NCBI GenBank assembly: GCA_016285885.1
Contig: JAEERP010000008.1
Span: 62,001-126,000 of the forward strand
DNA from: Paludibacteraceae bacterium
Lineage (GTDB): Bacteria > Bacteroidota > Bacteroidia > Bacteroidales > Paludibacteraceae
Direction: 5' to 3'
Length of the DNA: 64,000 nucleotides
In this document: one piece after another, positions 53,156 through 62,622 of the stretch
Position numbering within the stretch: the first letter of the stretch is position 1
Layout of the letters: each line of letters begins with the position of its first letter
Position numbers and translations under genes: made by a program
Notes under the pieces: model-generated
What the model was told of the DNA's origin: nothing
The model's input: only the letters and a program-made list of their open reading frames with translations
The model's database searches: none

Positions 53156-54598
53156 TTATTTATTCAACAACACCTTCAAATCGACATAAGCGCTGACCAT
53201 GTCCATGAGTGCGGTGATGTATGTGTTTTGCGCGCCGATCAACTCTGTGCTGGAGGTGGTCAACTGCATACTTGAGATCGTTCCATATTTGAACTTTTCG
53301 GTATTGCTTTTGAATACGCGTTGCATCACCTCAATGTTATTGGATTGATTCTCGTAGTTCTCATAGGCGGATGTCAAATTATACCGCAATTGCTTCCCCT
53401 GAATGCCCAATTGCAACTCCGTGTCCTCCAGTTCGTTAAGCGCCTTCGCATAATCCATCTTCGCGCTACGGACGTCAGCCCAGCGGCTTCCGCTCGACCA
53501 AATAGGAACAGACAACTTAAACCCGACGGTGTTCTTAGGAGAACCACTGAACACTTCCAGCATGTCCTCGATTTGCTTGTCTGCATTCACGTATTTATGA
53601 TCCGAATAGTTGTAGAAGGCGGTCAACGAAGGAATATAAGCCGCCTTGCTAAGGCTTACCTGCTTTTTGGACAATTCCGCGCTCTTAGCCTTTATCCTAT
53701 AATCATAATTGTCGTTCAGGTATAAGTCCGTATCCAACAACGTAAGAATGGATCCCGGGTTTATTACATCGTCCAGATTTTGGGAGAGGGCAATCTCCAC
53801 ATCCGCAGGAACACCCATCATCATACGAATCGTGTTGTACAACACCTCAATCGTCCGTTTGGTCGTGTTAACGGTACTCTTCATGGAAGCCACCTGAATA
53901 GCGATCTGATCAGCGTCGTTCTGCTCAGCCGCGCCAGCTTTCACCGCGTTCATGGTCATGTTGTACATCCTGTCCATGTTTTCGAGGTTCCTCTCCAACA
54001 GATCTACCGTTGCCTGAAGAGCCAAGATGTTCACATACGAAGTCTCGATTTTGGATAGAATAGCTTGATCCGTCTTGCCGACAGCTATCATAGACAATTC
54101 CTTCGCCAATTTGGCCACCTGCACACCAACGATCTGTGCGCCACTGACGGTAGCTGTAACGTTCACACCCCAGTTAAGCGTCGAAGGCATTTTTGTTCCG
54201 TCAGATTGGGAAGACGATTGTTGAGCGTTCGACTCATTGGCATTGTCACCGGCAACGCTATCCTGCTTGGCCGCAGCGCCGCTTCCGCCACCCGTCATCA
54301 TGGAAAAATCCCTTTTGTAACCACACATGTTGGAATATGTGGCATCACCATTCGCCTGCGGCAACATACTTGCGATCGCTTTCCATCGAGCCGCTTCTGA
54401 TTTCTGCACATCATAAGAGGCATTTTTAATCGTTCTGTTATGCGCCAACGCATATTGCTTCGCCTCTTCTAACGATATAGTAAGAACTGAATCGCTTTGA
54501 TTAGACGATGAATCGCCCGATTGCGCAAACGAAGGAATATTTAACACCAACGATACCGCCAGTAAACATCCTGCTTTACCAAAAACTCTTTTCATCAT
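53156..54598 (-). CDS. TolC-family outer membrane efflux protein
   Basis: This 480-aa protein has a signal peptide (about 1-25, ending PSFA-Q) and the two-fold repeated long helices of TolC (EEAKQYALAHNRTIKNA and LSKKQVSLSKAAYIPSLTAFYNY). A Gly/Ser/Asn-rich loop lies at about 100-135. It forms the outer-membrane channel of the pump. It lies 28 bases before the adaptor gene and 20 bases after the TetR gene. Confidence 0.93.
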   Translation of the reverse strand: MMKRVFGKAGCLLAVSLVLNIPSFAQSGDSSSNQSDSVLTISLEEAKQYALAHNRTIKNASYDVQKSEAARWKAIASMLPQANGDATYSNMCGYKRDFSMMTGGGSGAAAKQDSVAGDNANESNAQQSSSQSDGTKMPSTLNWGVNVTATVSGAQIVGVQVAKLAKELSMIAVGKTDQAILSKIETSYVNILALQATVDLLERNLENMDRMYNMTMNAVKAGAAEQNDADQIAIQVASMKSTVNTTKRTIEVLYNTIRMMMGVPADVEIALSQNLDDVINPGSILTLLDTDLYLNDNYDYRIKAKSAELSKKQVSLSKAAYIPSLTAFYNYSDHKYVNADKQIEDMLEVFSGSPKNTVGFKLSVPIWSSGSRWADVRSAKMDYAKALNELEDTELQLGIQGKQLRYNLTSAYENYENQSNNIEVMQRVFKSNTEKFKYGTISSMQLTTSSTELIGAQNTYITALMDMVSAYVDLKVLLNK

Positions 54599-54618
54599 AT
54601 TTATGTTACATTAACTTA

Positions 54619-55248
54619 TTATTCTTCTTTCCAATTCTCCTCTTCGCCACTGAGAAGATTCTTCATGATAACCAAGCCCTGCTCTGTCGCCACGCCACGG
54701 AAATAGATATTGTATAGAACCCTTAAAACCTCGGACGCCGGTGTGCGGGTAAAGTCGTACACACCCGACACGTGGAGGGAGTTCATCATCTCGTAATAGA
54801 CCTCCGCCAATACCGTCGAAGAAAATGATTTATTGATATGCCCCTCCTCTTGGGATTTCTCTATCATCTCCTGGATGTGCGCAATTTGCGCCCTCCGGTT
54901 CATCTTCACCTCCTCGACATGATCAGGAAACATCGCTTTCGCATCGGAAAAGAAATTCACATTGATGACGCGCATCTTCGAGACCGAATAGCGGAAAACC
55001 TCCAACAAGTAGGAGAATGTGTTGTCCGTCGTGCGACGGATCTCCTCCCTCCTCAAATCGTAGTCCCGCTTGAAGCAGGCAAGACACTCTGAGACCAACG
55101 CCTCCTTATCGGCGAAATGCTCATAAATCGTTCGCTTGGAAACAGACAAAGAGGCGGCGATCTTATCCATCGTCACCGACTTAATCCCCTGCGCCTGAAA
55201 TAGGCTCAACGCTCCTCTTACGATTTTGTCTTTATTGCTCGTGTTCAT
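54619..55248 (-). CDS. TetR/AcrR-family regulator of the efflux operon
   Basis: This 209-aa protein has an N-terminal helix-turn-helix (KIAASLSVSKRTIYEHFADKEALV, about 28-51) and a helical ligand-binding domain. It is the first gene of the efflux operon and probably represses it. ATG 55248 is chosen over a TTG nine bases upstream. A matching inverted repeat lies upstream at 55322-55349, next to a TAATTTTG box at 55318-55311. Confidence 0.93.
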   Translation of the reverse strand: MNTSNKDKIVRGALSLFQAQGIKSVTMDKIAASLSVSKRTIYEHFADKEALVSECLACFKRDYDLRREEIRRTTDNTFSYLLEVFRYSVSKMRVINVNFFSDAKAMFPDHVEEVKMNRRAQIAHIQEMIEKSQEEGHINKSFSSTVLAEVYYEMMNSLHVSGVYDFTRTPASEVLRVLYNIYFRGVATEQGLVIMKNLLSGEEENWKEE

Positions 55249-55310
55249 AATTAACAATTCTGATAGGACATCTCTTCCCGCCTCACATCATCGTCATGAA
55301 TTTCCACGTG

Positions 55311-55349
55311 CAAAATTAGTTGAAAACTTTTTAAACGGAAATAGTTTTC
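55311..55349 (-). promoter_or_regulatory. efflux operon promoter box with a TetR-type inverted repeat
   Basis: The minus strand has TAATTTTG at 55318-55311. Immediately upstream (55322-55349) the arms gaaaact and agttttc form an inverted repeat with a 14-base centre, covering the place where a -33 box would be; no TTTG is present there. This is a plausible operator of the TetR-like protein. Other sequence between 55249 and 55463 shows no gene. Confidence 0.5.
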
Positions 55350-55463
55350 TCAGTTTTTATATTATTTAACATATTTTTTAACACATAATACGGCGAGGCG
55401 CACAGGTCATCATCTCCATAGTGGATTTTTATGATAGACATAATAACATATAGGAAAAATAAA

Positions 55464-55487
55464 GCCCCGGAACGTCAATCCCGGGGC
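55464..55487 (-). terminator. intrinsic terminator of the nitroreductase gene
   Basis: Arms gccccgg (55464-55470) and ccggggc (55481-55487) are followed on the minus strand by TTTATTTTTCC. It lies 22 bases after the gene end. Confidence 0.82.
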
Positions 55488-55509
55488 CTATCTTTCCTTT
55501 TAGGAATAA

Positions 55510-56184
55510 TTATTTCCAAACATTATAGTGAACATTTCCCTCGTTCCATTTGTCCTTAGGAGCCGGAGCCTCTGCCGGGTAACCCATTGGGATGACGCAG
55601 AGCACCACCTGGTTGTCAGGGATGTTCAGGATTCTGGCGAACATCTTCGCCTTCGCCACGTTCGGGTAGGCGCCTGTCCACACCGCACCCAGTCCGAGTG
55701 CATGTGCCGCCAAGAGGATGTTCTCCGTCGCTGCGGATGCGTCCTGTACCCAGAATTCCCTCCCGTCACCTTCGATCGCCTTGTCCATGTCGCCGCATAC
55801 CACGATGGCCAGCGGTGCATTGGCCGCCATGCCTGCGTTAGGGGCAGAGTCTGCGATTTGCTTCAGGATTGCCTTGTCGTTCACCACCGTGAAGCTCCAT
55901 GGCTGTTTGTTCATGGCGGATGGCGCCGCCATACCTGCGCGGAGAATCTTCTCTACCTTCTCCTCCTCTACGGCTGTTTCTTGGTAAGCGCGGATGCTGG
56001 TTCTTTTGCTGATGGCATCGAGAACGATTGCTGAACTGTCCACTGCCGAAGCGGTTGTTACTGCGGCTCCTTCGTTGGGACAAGCCTCGTTTTTGCAACA
56101 TTTTCCGCAACATGAAGAAAGAACGAATGCGCCCCCGATGAAGAGCAGATTCGCCACTACTTTAAAGAAATGTTTCTTATTCAT
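55510..56184 (-). CDS. nitroreductase-family lipoprotein
   Basis: This 224-aa FMN enzyme has the nitroreductase core: SKRTSIRAYQ, APSAMNKQPWSFTVV and the C-terminal GLGAVWTGAYP...VVLCVIPMGYPAE. Unlike most members it has a lipoprotein signal (FVLSSCC, C25) followed by a Cys-rich stretch CCGKCCKNEAC, so it should sit in the envelope. The Cys cluster might bind a metal or form disulfides. It is transcribed from a promoter (TAAATTTG, minus, 56214-56207) back to back with that of the next gene. Confidence 0.9.
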   Translation of the reverse strand: MNKKHFFKVVANLLFIGGAFVLSSCCGKCCKNEACPNEGAAVTTASAVDSSAIVLDAISKRTSIRAYQETAVEEEKVEKILRAGMAAPSAMNKQPWSFTVVNDKAILKQIADSAPNAGMAANAPLAIVVCGDMDKAIEGDGREFWVQDASAATENILLAAHALGLGAVWTGAYPNVAKAKMFARILNIPDNQVVLCVIPMGYPAEAPAPKDKWNEGNVHYNVWK

Positions 56185-56203
56185 AAATTTTAGGTATTAA
56201 TAT

Positions 56204-56227
56204 TCACAAATTTATATATATTTGTGA
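56204..56227. promoter_or_regulatory. divergent promoters sharing a palindrome
   Basis: TCACAAAT (56204-56211) and ATTTGTGA (56220-56227) form an inverted repeat that contains both -7 boxes: minus TAAATTTG (56214-56207) and plus TATATTTG (56217-56224). Leaders would be about 16 bases for the nitroreductase and 10 bases for the gene at 56241. One bound protein could control both. Confidence 0.5.
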
Positions 56228-56240
56228 TGAATTATATGCG

Positions 56241-57626
56241 ATGAAAAAGTTTTTTTATATATTTCTTTTGTTGAGCATCCCTTTTTTATCCTTCGCCAAG
56301 GAGGTGAAGGTATATGGAGTGGAACCTACATTCGCAGGTAAAACGCTGGAGATGAGGTGCTTCTTGGAGCAAATGGTGTCCAGCGAAAGGGTGTTGGCCA
56401 GCTGTGATGTGGACTCGACAGGGGCTTTTTCATTCGTGTTCGACGTGACGGAAACTATGCAGGCGTTTATTCCGTCGGAGACGTCGAGGGGATTCATTTT
56501 CCTGGAACCTGGATCCCAATATGAGGTGAAGTTGTTCCCATACCGGGAACGTACGTTGATGCAGAAGTTGGATCCATACTTCGCGCCGGTCGATTATTTG
56601 CTGGAGATCGTCAAACTGAAGCATGGAGACATAAACGCCCAGTTGATGGAGTTTGAGGATGCGTTTGATTTTTATTCCATGAAGCACTTGAAGTATGGTG
56701 CCGATGTGGATTCGCTGAAAAAATCGGTTTCGGAGATCCATGAGATCTTTCCGGACTTTGCTTCCAAACGTTTCCTTTGGGACTATCTTGATTACCGTTG
56801 CATGCTGATCCTGAATATGGCGCAGAACGCCAATCAGGCGAAGATAATAGAGCAGTTGAACAAGAAGGAGATAGATGATGCTAACCCTGCTTTTTGGGAC
56901 CTTTTCAATACTCTTTTCGCTGATTTCATCAAACAATCGGCATACGACCGTGAACAAGCTCTTACTTTTTCCCGTATCATCGAGGAGGGGAACGTGAAGA
57001 TGTATTTCCTCACGATCAAGAACCGTTACGGGATCACGAATCCGATGTTGCGTGAGCTGGTCGCTATCAAGTGGCTGTACGATTTGTTGGGCTCCAACGA
57101 GTACGATCGGACGAAGGTGTATGAACTATTGAGGAGTGTGGGCGGCGTCATCCAATGCCAGTCGAACCGCGATTTGTTGACTGTCATCCTGAACAGCGCC
57201 TCGTCGAACTTGCCGGGAATGGACGCTCCCGATTTCGAAGCGGTCTCCGTCGATGGTAGGATCCATAGATTCTCTGAGTTGAAGGGCAAATATATATACT
57301 TGAATTTCGGAAATAGTTTCATAGACCAGACGCAAAAGGATTTGAATGTGCTGATGCGTTTCCACAATGAGTATGGGAGGGATCTGACTATCGTGAACGT
57401 CTTCTTGTATGACGAGATGGAACAGGTGATGAGACTCTCCCTGCGCTTCGGTGGAAAGATGAACTTTTGGATGGTCAAGGACTCTGACGCTGTGAAAAAA
57501 CTCTTTGGTATAAAGAGCCTGCCATCCTTCTTCTTGATCGACAAGGACGGTAATTTCCTGATGACGAAAGGAGCTGAGCCTAACGATGAACTGAAATTGC
57601 TTTTACAACGGATCTTGAAAAAATAG
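56241..57626 (+). CDS. exported thioredoxin-fold protein lacking the CxxC motif
   Basis: This 461-aa protein has a signal peptide (about 1-19, SIPFLSFA-K). Residues 20-130 are a DUF4369-like beta domain, 130-320 are helical, and about 330-461 form a TlpA/AhpC-like thioredoxin domain (DAPDFEAVSVDGRIHRFSELKGKYIYLNF). At the redox site, where related proteins have WCxxC, it reads FGNSFIDQT, so both cysteines are missing. The cis-Pro region (KSLPSFFLIDKDG) is kept. It therefore cannot do disulfide exchange and may be a binding or chaperone form. It is six bases upstream of the kinase gene. Confidence 0.85.
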   Translation: MKKFFYIFLLLSIPFLSFAKEVKVYGVEPTFAGKTLEMRCFLEQMVSSERVLASCDVDSTGAFSFVFDVTETMQAFIPSETSRGFIFLEPGSQYEVKLFPYRERTLMQKLDPYFAPVDYLLEIVKLKHGDINAQLMEFEDAFDFYSMKHLKYGADVDSLKKSVSEIHEIFPDFASKRFLWDYLDYRCMLILNMAQNANQAKIIEQLNKKEIDDANPAFWDLFNTLFADFIKQSAYDREQALTFSRIIEEGNVKMYFLTIKNRYGITNPMLRELVAIKWLYDLLGSNEYDRTKVYELLRSVGGVIQCQSNRDLLTVILNSASSNLPGMDAPDFEAVSVDGRIHRFSELKGKYIYLNFGNSFIDQTQKDLNVLMRFHNEYGRDLTIVNVFLYDEMEQVMRLSLRFGGKMNFWMVKDSDAVKKLFGIKSLPSFFLIDKDGNFLMTKGAEPNDELKLLLQRILKK

Positions 57627-57631
57627 CTATT

Positions 57632-58528
57632 ATGAATGCTTGTGAACTTGTGTTGCGTGACGCTTTCCGACAGAAGCTGAATGAATTGATGTTGGATGAG
57701 GTCCTCATGGAGGACTTGGATCGCGTCTATGTGCCTATGGCTAATTTGATACGCATGGGCTTTGATACGGATAGTAGGACGCATATCATTGGGGTGAATG
57801 GTGCCCAAGGAGCCGGAAAAACCACTTTCGGACAGTTGCTGAAGGTCGTGCTGGAGCAATCCCACAACCTGCGGGTGGCCCTGCTGAGTATCGACGACTT
57901 GTACCTGAGCAGGGCGGATCGGCAGAAACTTGCCGAGGAGGTGCACCCTCTGCTGGCGACGCGTGGCGTGCCTGGCACCCATGACGTGAAACTGGGTGAG
58001 GATGTGCTCGACGCACTCTGCAATGCGGGCCCTAAGGATGTGACCATGATTCCCCGCTTCAACAAGGCGCTGGATGAGCCTTTCCCCCGCTCCGAGTGGG
58101 AACAGTTCGTGGGACGGGCGGACGTCATCATCTTCGATGGCTGGTTCATGGGGGCGGTCGAGCAGAAGGAGACGGAACTGCTTACGCCTATCAATGACCT
58201 CGAAAAGAAGGAGGACCCTTACTGCGTGTGGCGCCGCTACGTGAATAACCAATTAAAAGAGAATTATAAGTCGCTCTTCGGCAGACTGGACCTCCTCGTG
58301 ATGCTCAAGGTGCCTTCGTTCGACAAGGTATACCAATGGCGTACCCTGCAGGAGGAGAAACTGCGCATCAAAACGCAGGGGCAGAAGAACCTGCGCGTGA
58401 TGTCCGACGAGGAACTGGTGCGCTTCATCTCCCACTATGAGCGGTTGACCCGCCATATGCTGGAAGAGATGCCTTCGCGCGTGGACGTGCTCTTCACGGT
58501 CAGCGACGATCACAGAATATGCATTTAA
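57632..58528 (+). CDS. P-loop kinase resembling D-glycerate 3-kinase (GLYK/Tda10-like)
   Basis: This 298-aa cytoplasmic kinase of the phosphoribulokinase/uridine kinase superfamily has Walker A GAQGAGKT at 57-64, IDDLYLSRADRQKLAEEV (substrate region typical of GLYK-like proteins), RGVPGTHDVKLG and DVIIFDGWFMG (Walker B-like). These match the plant glycerate kinase/yeast Tda10 group. Phosphorylation of glycerate is possible, but the substrate in bacteria is not certain. It overlaps nothing and sits six bases after the thioredoxin-like gene, so they may be co-transcribed. Confidence 0.82.
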   Translation: MNACELVLRDAFRQKLNELMLDEVLMEDLDRVYVPMANLIRMGFDTDSRTHIIGVNGAQGAGKTTFGQLLKVVLEQSHNLRVALLSIDDLYLSRADRQKLAEEVHPLLATRGVPGTHDVKLGEDVLDALCNAGPKDVTMIPRFNKALDEPFPRSEWEQFVGRADVIIFDGWFMGAVEQKETELLTPINDLEKKEDPYCVWRRYVNNQLKENYKSLFGRLDLLVMLKVPSFDKVYQWRTLQEEKLRIKTQGQKNLRVMSDEELVRFISHYERLTRHMLEEMPSRVDVLFTVSDDHRICI

Positions 58529-58606
58529 GGTGGGTTCCCGGGAACTCACCGTTTTCATTAAATAAAAAATGGGTTTGAAACATTATTAGTACCCTCATAA
58601 TCGATT

Positions 58607-60391
58607 ATGGCGCTTCTTTATCTGCAGGTTGAGAACCTGACCAAATCATTCGGAGACAATTATTTATTCAAGGATATCTCTTTCGGCTTATTCGAGGGCC
58701 AGCGTGTGGCGCTGATCGCGAAGAACGGGGCCGGCAAGAGTACCTTGCTGAATATCATCGCGGGCAATATGTCATACGATACGGGCAAGATCACCTTCCG
58801 GAATGGATTGAAGGTGGGTATCTTGCCGCAGGACCCTAAGCTGGATGGCTTCAAGACGGTGCAGGATGTCTGCACGGGGTCGGGCAACGAGATCCGAATG
58901 AAGCAGATCCTCGGCAAGCTGAAGATCACGGACTTGGAGCAGGAGCTGAACGTGATGTCTGGCGGACAGATGAAGCGTGTCGCCTTGGCGAAGGTCTTGG
59001 TCTCCGAACCTGACCTGCTGATCCTCGATGAGCCTACGAACCACTTGGACCTTGATATGGTGGAGTGGCTGGAGGATTATCTGCGCCGCTCAAGGCTCGC
59101 CTTGCTGATGGTGACGCACGACCGTTACTTCCTGGATCGGGTCTGCAGCGATATCCTGGAGATCGACCAGCAACAACTATATGCCTATAAGGGTAACTAT
59201 TCTTACTACTTGGAGAAGCGCCAAGAGCGTTATGATGCCCAGAACGCTGAGTTGGCGAGGGCCAACAACCTTTTTCGCAAGGAGCTGGATTGGATGCGCA
59301 GGCAACCACAGGCTAGGGCGGGGAAGGCCCAGTACCGCATCGACGCTTTCCATGACCTGGAGAAGAAGATCAAGGCGCCCCGCTCCACGGGTACGGTGAA
59401 GCTGGAAGTGAAGGCAAGCTATATCGGTAGCAAGATATTCGAGGCGAGATCCGTCTGCAAAAGCTACGGAGAGACCAAGATATTGGAGAATTTCGACTAT
59501 ACCTTCAACCGCTACGAGAAGTTGGGCATTGTCGGCAACAATGGTACGGGCAAGTCCACCTTCGTGAAGATGCTGGTGGGCGAGGTGGCGCCTGATTCGG
59601 GTACCATCGATGTGGGCGAGACGGTCCGCTTCGGCTACTACAGCCAGCAGGGTATGACGTTCGACCCGGACATGAAGGTGATCGATGCGGTGCGCGACAT
59701 CGCCGAGGTGGTGCAGATGGGCGACGGGAAACGCTTGTCGGTCTCCCAATTCCTCAACCTCTTCCTGTTCACGCCTGAGACGCAGCAGAAGTTCATCGCC
59801 AAGCTGAGCGGTGGCGAGCGTCGCAGACTCTACCTCTGCACCGTGCTGATGCGGAACCCTAACTTCCTCGTCTTGGACGAGCCTACCAACGACCTCGACA
59901 TCGTGACGTTGAACGTGCTGGAGGAGTACCTCCAATCGTTCAAGGGGTGCGTGATCGTCATCTCGCACGACCGTTACTTCATGGATAAGGTGGTGGACCA
60001 CCTCTTCGTCTTCCACGGCAATGCGAATGTGCAGGACTTCCCGGGCAACTATTCCGACTATAGGGAGTACCGCGACATGAAGCTCTACTTCGAGCGGCAG
60101 GAGAAGGAGAACGCCCCGAAACAGAAGGGTGCCACAGCGTCGGAGGCTCCGCAACGCAACGTGAAGGAGCGCCCCCGCAGACTCACCTACAAGGAACAGC
60201 GTGAGTTCGAACAGCTGGAGAAGGATCTCGAGGCCCTGGGGAAGGAGAAGACCGGCTTGGAGGAGGAACTCTCCTCCGGACAACTCTCCAATGACGATCT
60301 GATTGCTAAATCGAACCGTGTGGCGGAGGTCATCGCCCTGATCGACGAGAAGGAGATGCGATGGCTCGAACTGAGCGAATTTGCTAACTGA
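58607..60391 (+). CDS. ABC-F family ATPase
   Basis: This is a 594-aa soluble protein with two ABC domains and no membrane helices. Walker A motifs are AKNGAGKS (38-45) and GNNGTGKS, with signatures MSGGQMKRV and LSGGERRRL. The linker between the domains (about 200-250, LEKRQERYDAQNAELARANNLFRKELDWMRRQPQAR) is the ribosome-contacting arm. A coiled-coil C-terminal extension (about 515-590) makes it Uup-like. Such proteins act on translating ribosomes or DNA structures. Nothing links it to resistance here. Confidence 0.93.
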   Translation: MALLYLQVENLTKSFGDNYLFKDISFGLFEGQRVALIAKNGAGKSTLLNIIAGNMSYDTGKITFRNGLKVGILPQDPKLDGFKTVQDVCTGSGNEIRMKQILGKLKITDLEQELNVMSGGQMKRVALAKVLVSEPDLLILDEPTNHLDLDMVEWLEDYLRRSRLALLMVTHDRYFLDRVCSDILEIDQQQLYAYKGNYSYYLEKRQERYDAQNAELARANNLFRKELDWMRRQPQARAGKAQYRIDAFHDLEKKIKAPRSTGTVKLEVKASYIGSKIFEARSVCKSYGETKILENFDYTFNRYEKLGIVGNNGTGKSTFVKMLVGEVAPDSGTIDVGETVRFGYYSQQGMTFDPDMKVIDAVRDIAEVVQMGDGKRLSVSQFLNLFLFTPETQQKFIAKLSGGERRRLYLCTVLMRNPNFLVLDEPTNDLDIVTLNVLEEYLQSFKGCVIVISHDRYFMDKVVDHLFVFHGNANVQDFPGNYSDYREYRDMKLYFERQEKENAPKQKGATASEAPQRNVKERPRRLTYKEQREFEQLEKDLEALGKEKTGLEEELSSGQLSNDDLIAKSNRVAEVIALIDEKEMRWLELSEFAN

Positions 60392-60395
60392 CGAT

Positions 60396-62546
60396 ATGAC
60401 AGAAGATAATATATTGCCGTTGGACGCTATTGTGCCCGGCGGTGAACGGTACAAGGATTTTCAGCCTGATAGATATGCGAGCGTCATGGTGCGTGACCAT
60501 GTGGTCGCATTGGTGGATGCGAAGGGAGACCTCTCCCTTTGCCACGTGGACGATACGCAGCCTAAACTGACTTTCTCCACCCTACATTTCACGAATGAAC
60601 AGTTGTTGGCGGTGGCGGGCGCCGATGTCAAGCCCACCAAGGAGATTGCCCTTTCCGGCTTAACGGTGTCGGAGGCGTGCGTTTCCCTCTATGTGTCGCT
60701 CGGGAGCTTATTGATGCGCCTGAACGTTGTGGAGGGTGCGTTGCGCATGGCTTGGCGTGTGAGCATGTCAGACTGGACCCTCACCTCCACCGACGGCGAG
60801 GGTACATACCTCTTCGTGGCGAAGGGGAAGGAGGAGATCTACCGCCTGGACCCTGATGGAGGGCGTAAGATGATCTACGTCGAGAAGGATCCCTCCTTCA
60901 CGGTGCGCAAGACACCTTCCCGAAACGAGTTCGGCATCGAGGAACAGTTTTTCCTCTCCCCGGATAAGCGCAAGGTGGCTTTCTATCGTCTGAACGAAAC
61001 GTCCGTCACCGAGTTTCCCGTCACTTCCGCTCCGAATGGCAGCGAAATGCCTCGCACGACCCTCTTGAAGTATCCCTTCGCAGGTACGAAACAGTCGGAG
61101 CAGGTCGAGGTGGGCATCCTGGATGTGGAGGAGGGGAGCATCACTTGGCTGAAGAACGATGGGGAGATCTGCTATTGGATCGGCCTCACATGGTCGCCCG
61201 ATAGCCAATCACTTTTTTGCTACGGACTCAACCGTAGCCAACAGCGCAGCCGCTTGCTCCAGTTCGATACCACGACGGGTGGCATTACCCGTGAAATTCT
61301 ATGCGAAGAGGATTCGAAGTATGTTGAGCCGGAGCATTCGCCATTGTTTATAGATGCGCAAAGATTTCTGTTTCAGAGTCGTACGTTCTCTGGGTACAAT
61401 CATATCTATCTCTATGACCTTGCGGCCAATCGAATGGAGCAGATCACGCAGGGCAATTGGGAGGTGACGCACCTTTTAGGCTATTCGGCGGCACGGGATC
61501 AGGTGCTCTATTTGGCGACCCGCAACACTTCGTTGAACCGTGATTTCTTTGCCACCAAACTCTCGGACGGTGTGACGGTGCAGGTCTCCCCTTCGGTGGG
61601 GACGCATCAGGTCTATATGGATGGGACGGGTCCCGTTTGGGTCGATGAGTTCCAGTCGGAGAATGAACCGGGCGTGACCACCTTGGGGAGTCTGGAGACT
61701 TATGGCGACCAGTTTGTGCTGAAGCGTTCCCGCGATCCGTACGAGGGGTACCAGTTGCCTGAACGGATCGTAGGCATATTGCCGAAGGGGAAGGACTCCG
61801 ACGATGATCTCTACTACCGTATCGTGAAGCCTCGCGAGGTGAAGGAGGGTGAGCGGTTGCCCGTCGTATTCTACGTCTATGGCGGTCCGCATGTGCAGTT
61901 GATCACCAATACGTGGGGAAGTGGGACGAAAGGCTTTGAGGAGATGATGGCGGATGCGGGTTGTGTCACATTTTGCATCGATCCGCATGGCTCGTACAAT
62001 CGTGGGCACCGCTTCGAGAGCGAGATCCGGGATGACCTGAACGGTCCGCAGATGCGTGATTACAAGTACGCCTTGAACTGGCTCTTCCTGACGCACGACT
62101 ACGTGGATAGGAACCGGGTGGCCATCTACGGCTGGAGCTTCGGCGGTTTTATGACCCTTTCCATGTTGCTCTGCAGCGGCTTCCCCTTCAAGGTGGGTGT
62201 AGCTGGCGGCGCTGTCGTCTCGTGGCGTTACTATGAGACGATGTACACGGAGCGTTACATGAGCCTGGACAAGGAGGGAGGAACCTCCGGGGAGCATTTC
62301 ACCCGCACCGACATGGCGAAGCGCATCGGAGAGCTGAAGACACCGTTGAGGCTAATCCATTGCCTGGAGGACCCTGTCGTCCTTCCGCTCCATTGGCAAT
62401 ACCTCTTGGCAGAGGCGAATAAACGGAATGATGTCGCCCAACAGATTGAATGCTACTTTTATCCCGGTCACGAACATAATGTGCGGGGTGTCGAGCGTGT
62501 CCGTCTTATGGAAAAAGTTAGGGCGATGATATTTGATTGTTTATAG
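60396..62546 (+). CDS. S9 family peptidase, dipeptidyl-peptidase IV type, without a signal peptide
   Basis: This 716-aa serine peptidase has an eight-bladed-type propeller in the N-terminal two thirds and an alpha/beta hydrolase C-domain. The triad is S581 (GWSFGG), D659 (LEDPVVL) and H692 (GHEHNV), with spacings of 78 and 33 residues that match the DPP-IV family. There is no N-terminal signal peptide, so it is probably cytoplasmic, unlike the typical periplasmic DPP-IV of the order. ATG 60396 is five bases after the ABC-F stop, suggesting co-transcription. It may degrade peptides internally. Confidence 0.9.
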   Translation: MTEDNILPLDAIVPGGERYKDFQPDRYASVMVRDHVVALVDAKGDLSLCHVDDTQPKLTFSTLHFTNEQLLAVAGADVKPTKEIALSGLTVSEACVSLYVSLGSLLMRLNVVEGALRMAWRVSMSDWTLTSTDGEGTYLFVAKGKEEIYRLDPDGGRKMIYVEKDPSFTVRKTPSRNEFGIEEQFFLSPDKRKVAFYRLNETSVTEFPVTSAPNGSEMPRTTLLKYPFAGTKQSEQVEVGILDVEEGSITWLKNDGEICYWIGLTWSPDSQSLFCYGLNRSQQRSRLLQFDTTTGGITREILCEEDSKYVEPEHSPLFIDAQRFLFQSRTFSGYNHIYLYDLAANRMEQITQGNWEVTHLLGYSAARDQVLYLATRNTSLNRDFFATKLSDGVTVQVSPSVGTHQVYMDGTGPVWVDEFQSENEPGVTTLGSLETYGDQFVLKRSRDPYEGYQLPERIVGILPKGKDSDDDLYYRIVKPREVKEGERLPVVFYVYGGPHVQLITNTWGSGTKGFEEMMADAGCVTFCIDPHGSYNRGHRFESEIRDDLNGPQMRDYKYALNWLFLTHDYVDRNRVAIYGWSFGGFMTLSMLLCSGFPFKVGVAGGAVVSWRYYETMYTERYMSLDKEGGTSGEHFTRTDMAKRIGELKTPLRLIHCLEDPVVLPLHWQYLLAEANKRNDVAQQIECYFYPGHEHNVRGVERVRLMEKVRAMIFDCL

Positions 62547-62585
62547 GTCAATTTTATGAATATGATTAAAAAAATAGAAAAATAT

Positions 62586-62616
62586 TTTGCTGCGGACATT
62601 TTTTGTCGTATGTTTG
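62586..62616 (+). promoter_or_regulatory. consensus promoter of candidate small RNA 4
   Basis: TTTG (62586-62589), 19 bases, TATGTTTG (62609-62616): a full match to the Bacteroidetes consensus. The expected start is near 62623. Confidence 0.75.
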
Positions 62617-62622
62617 TAGCGC

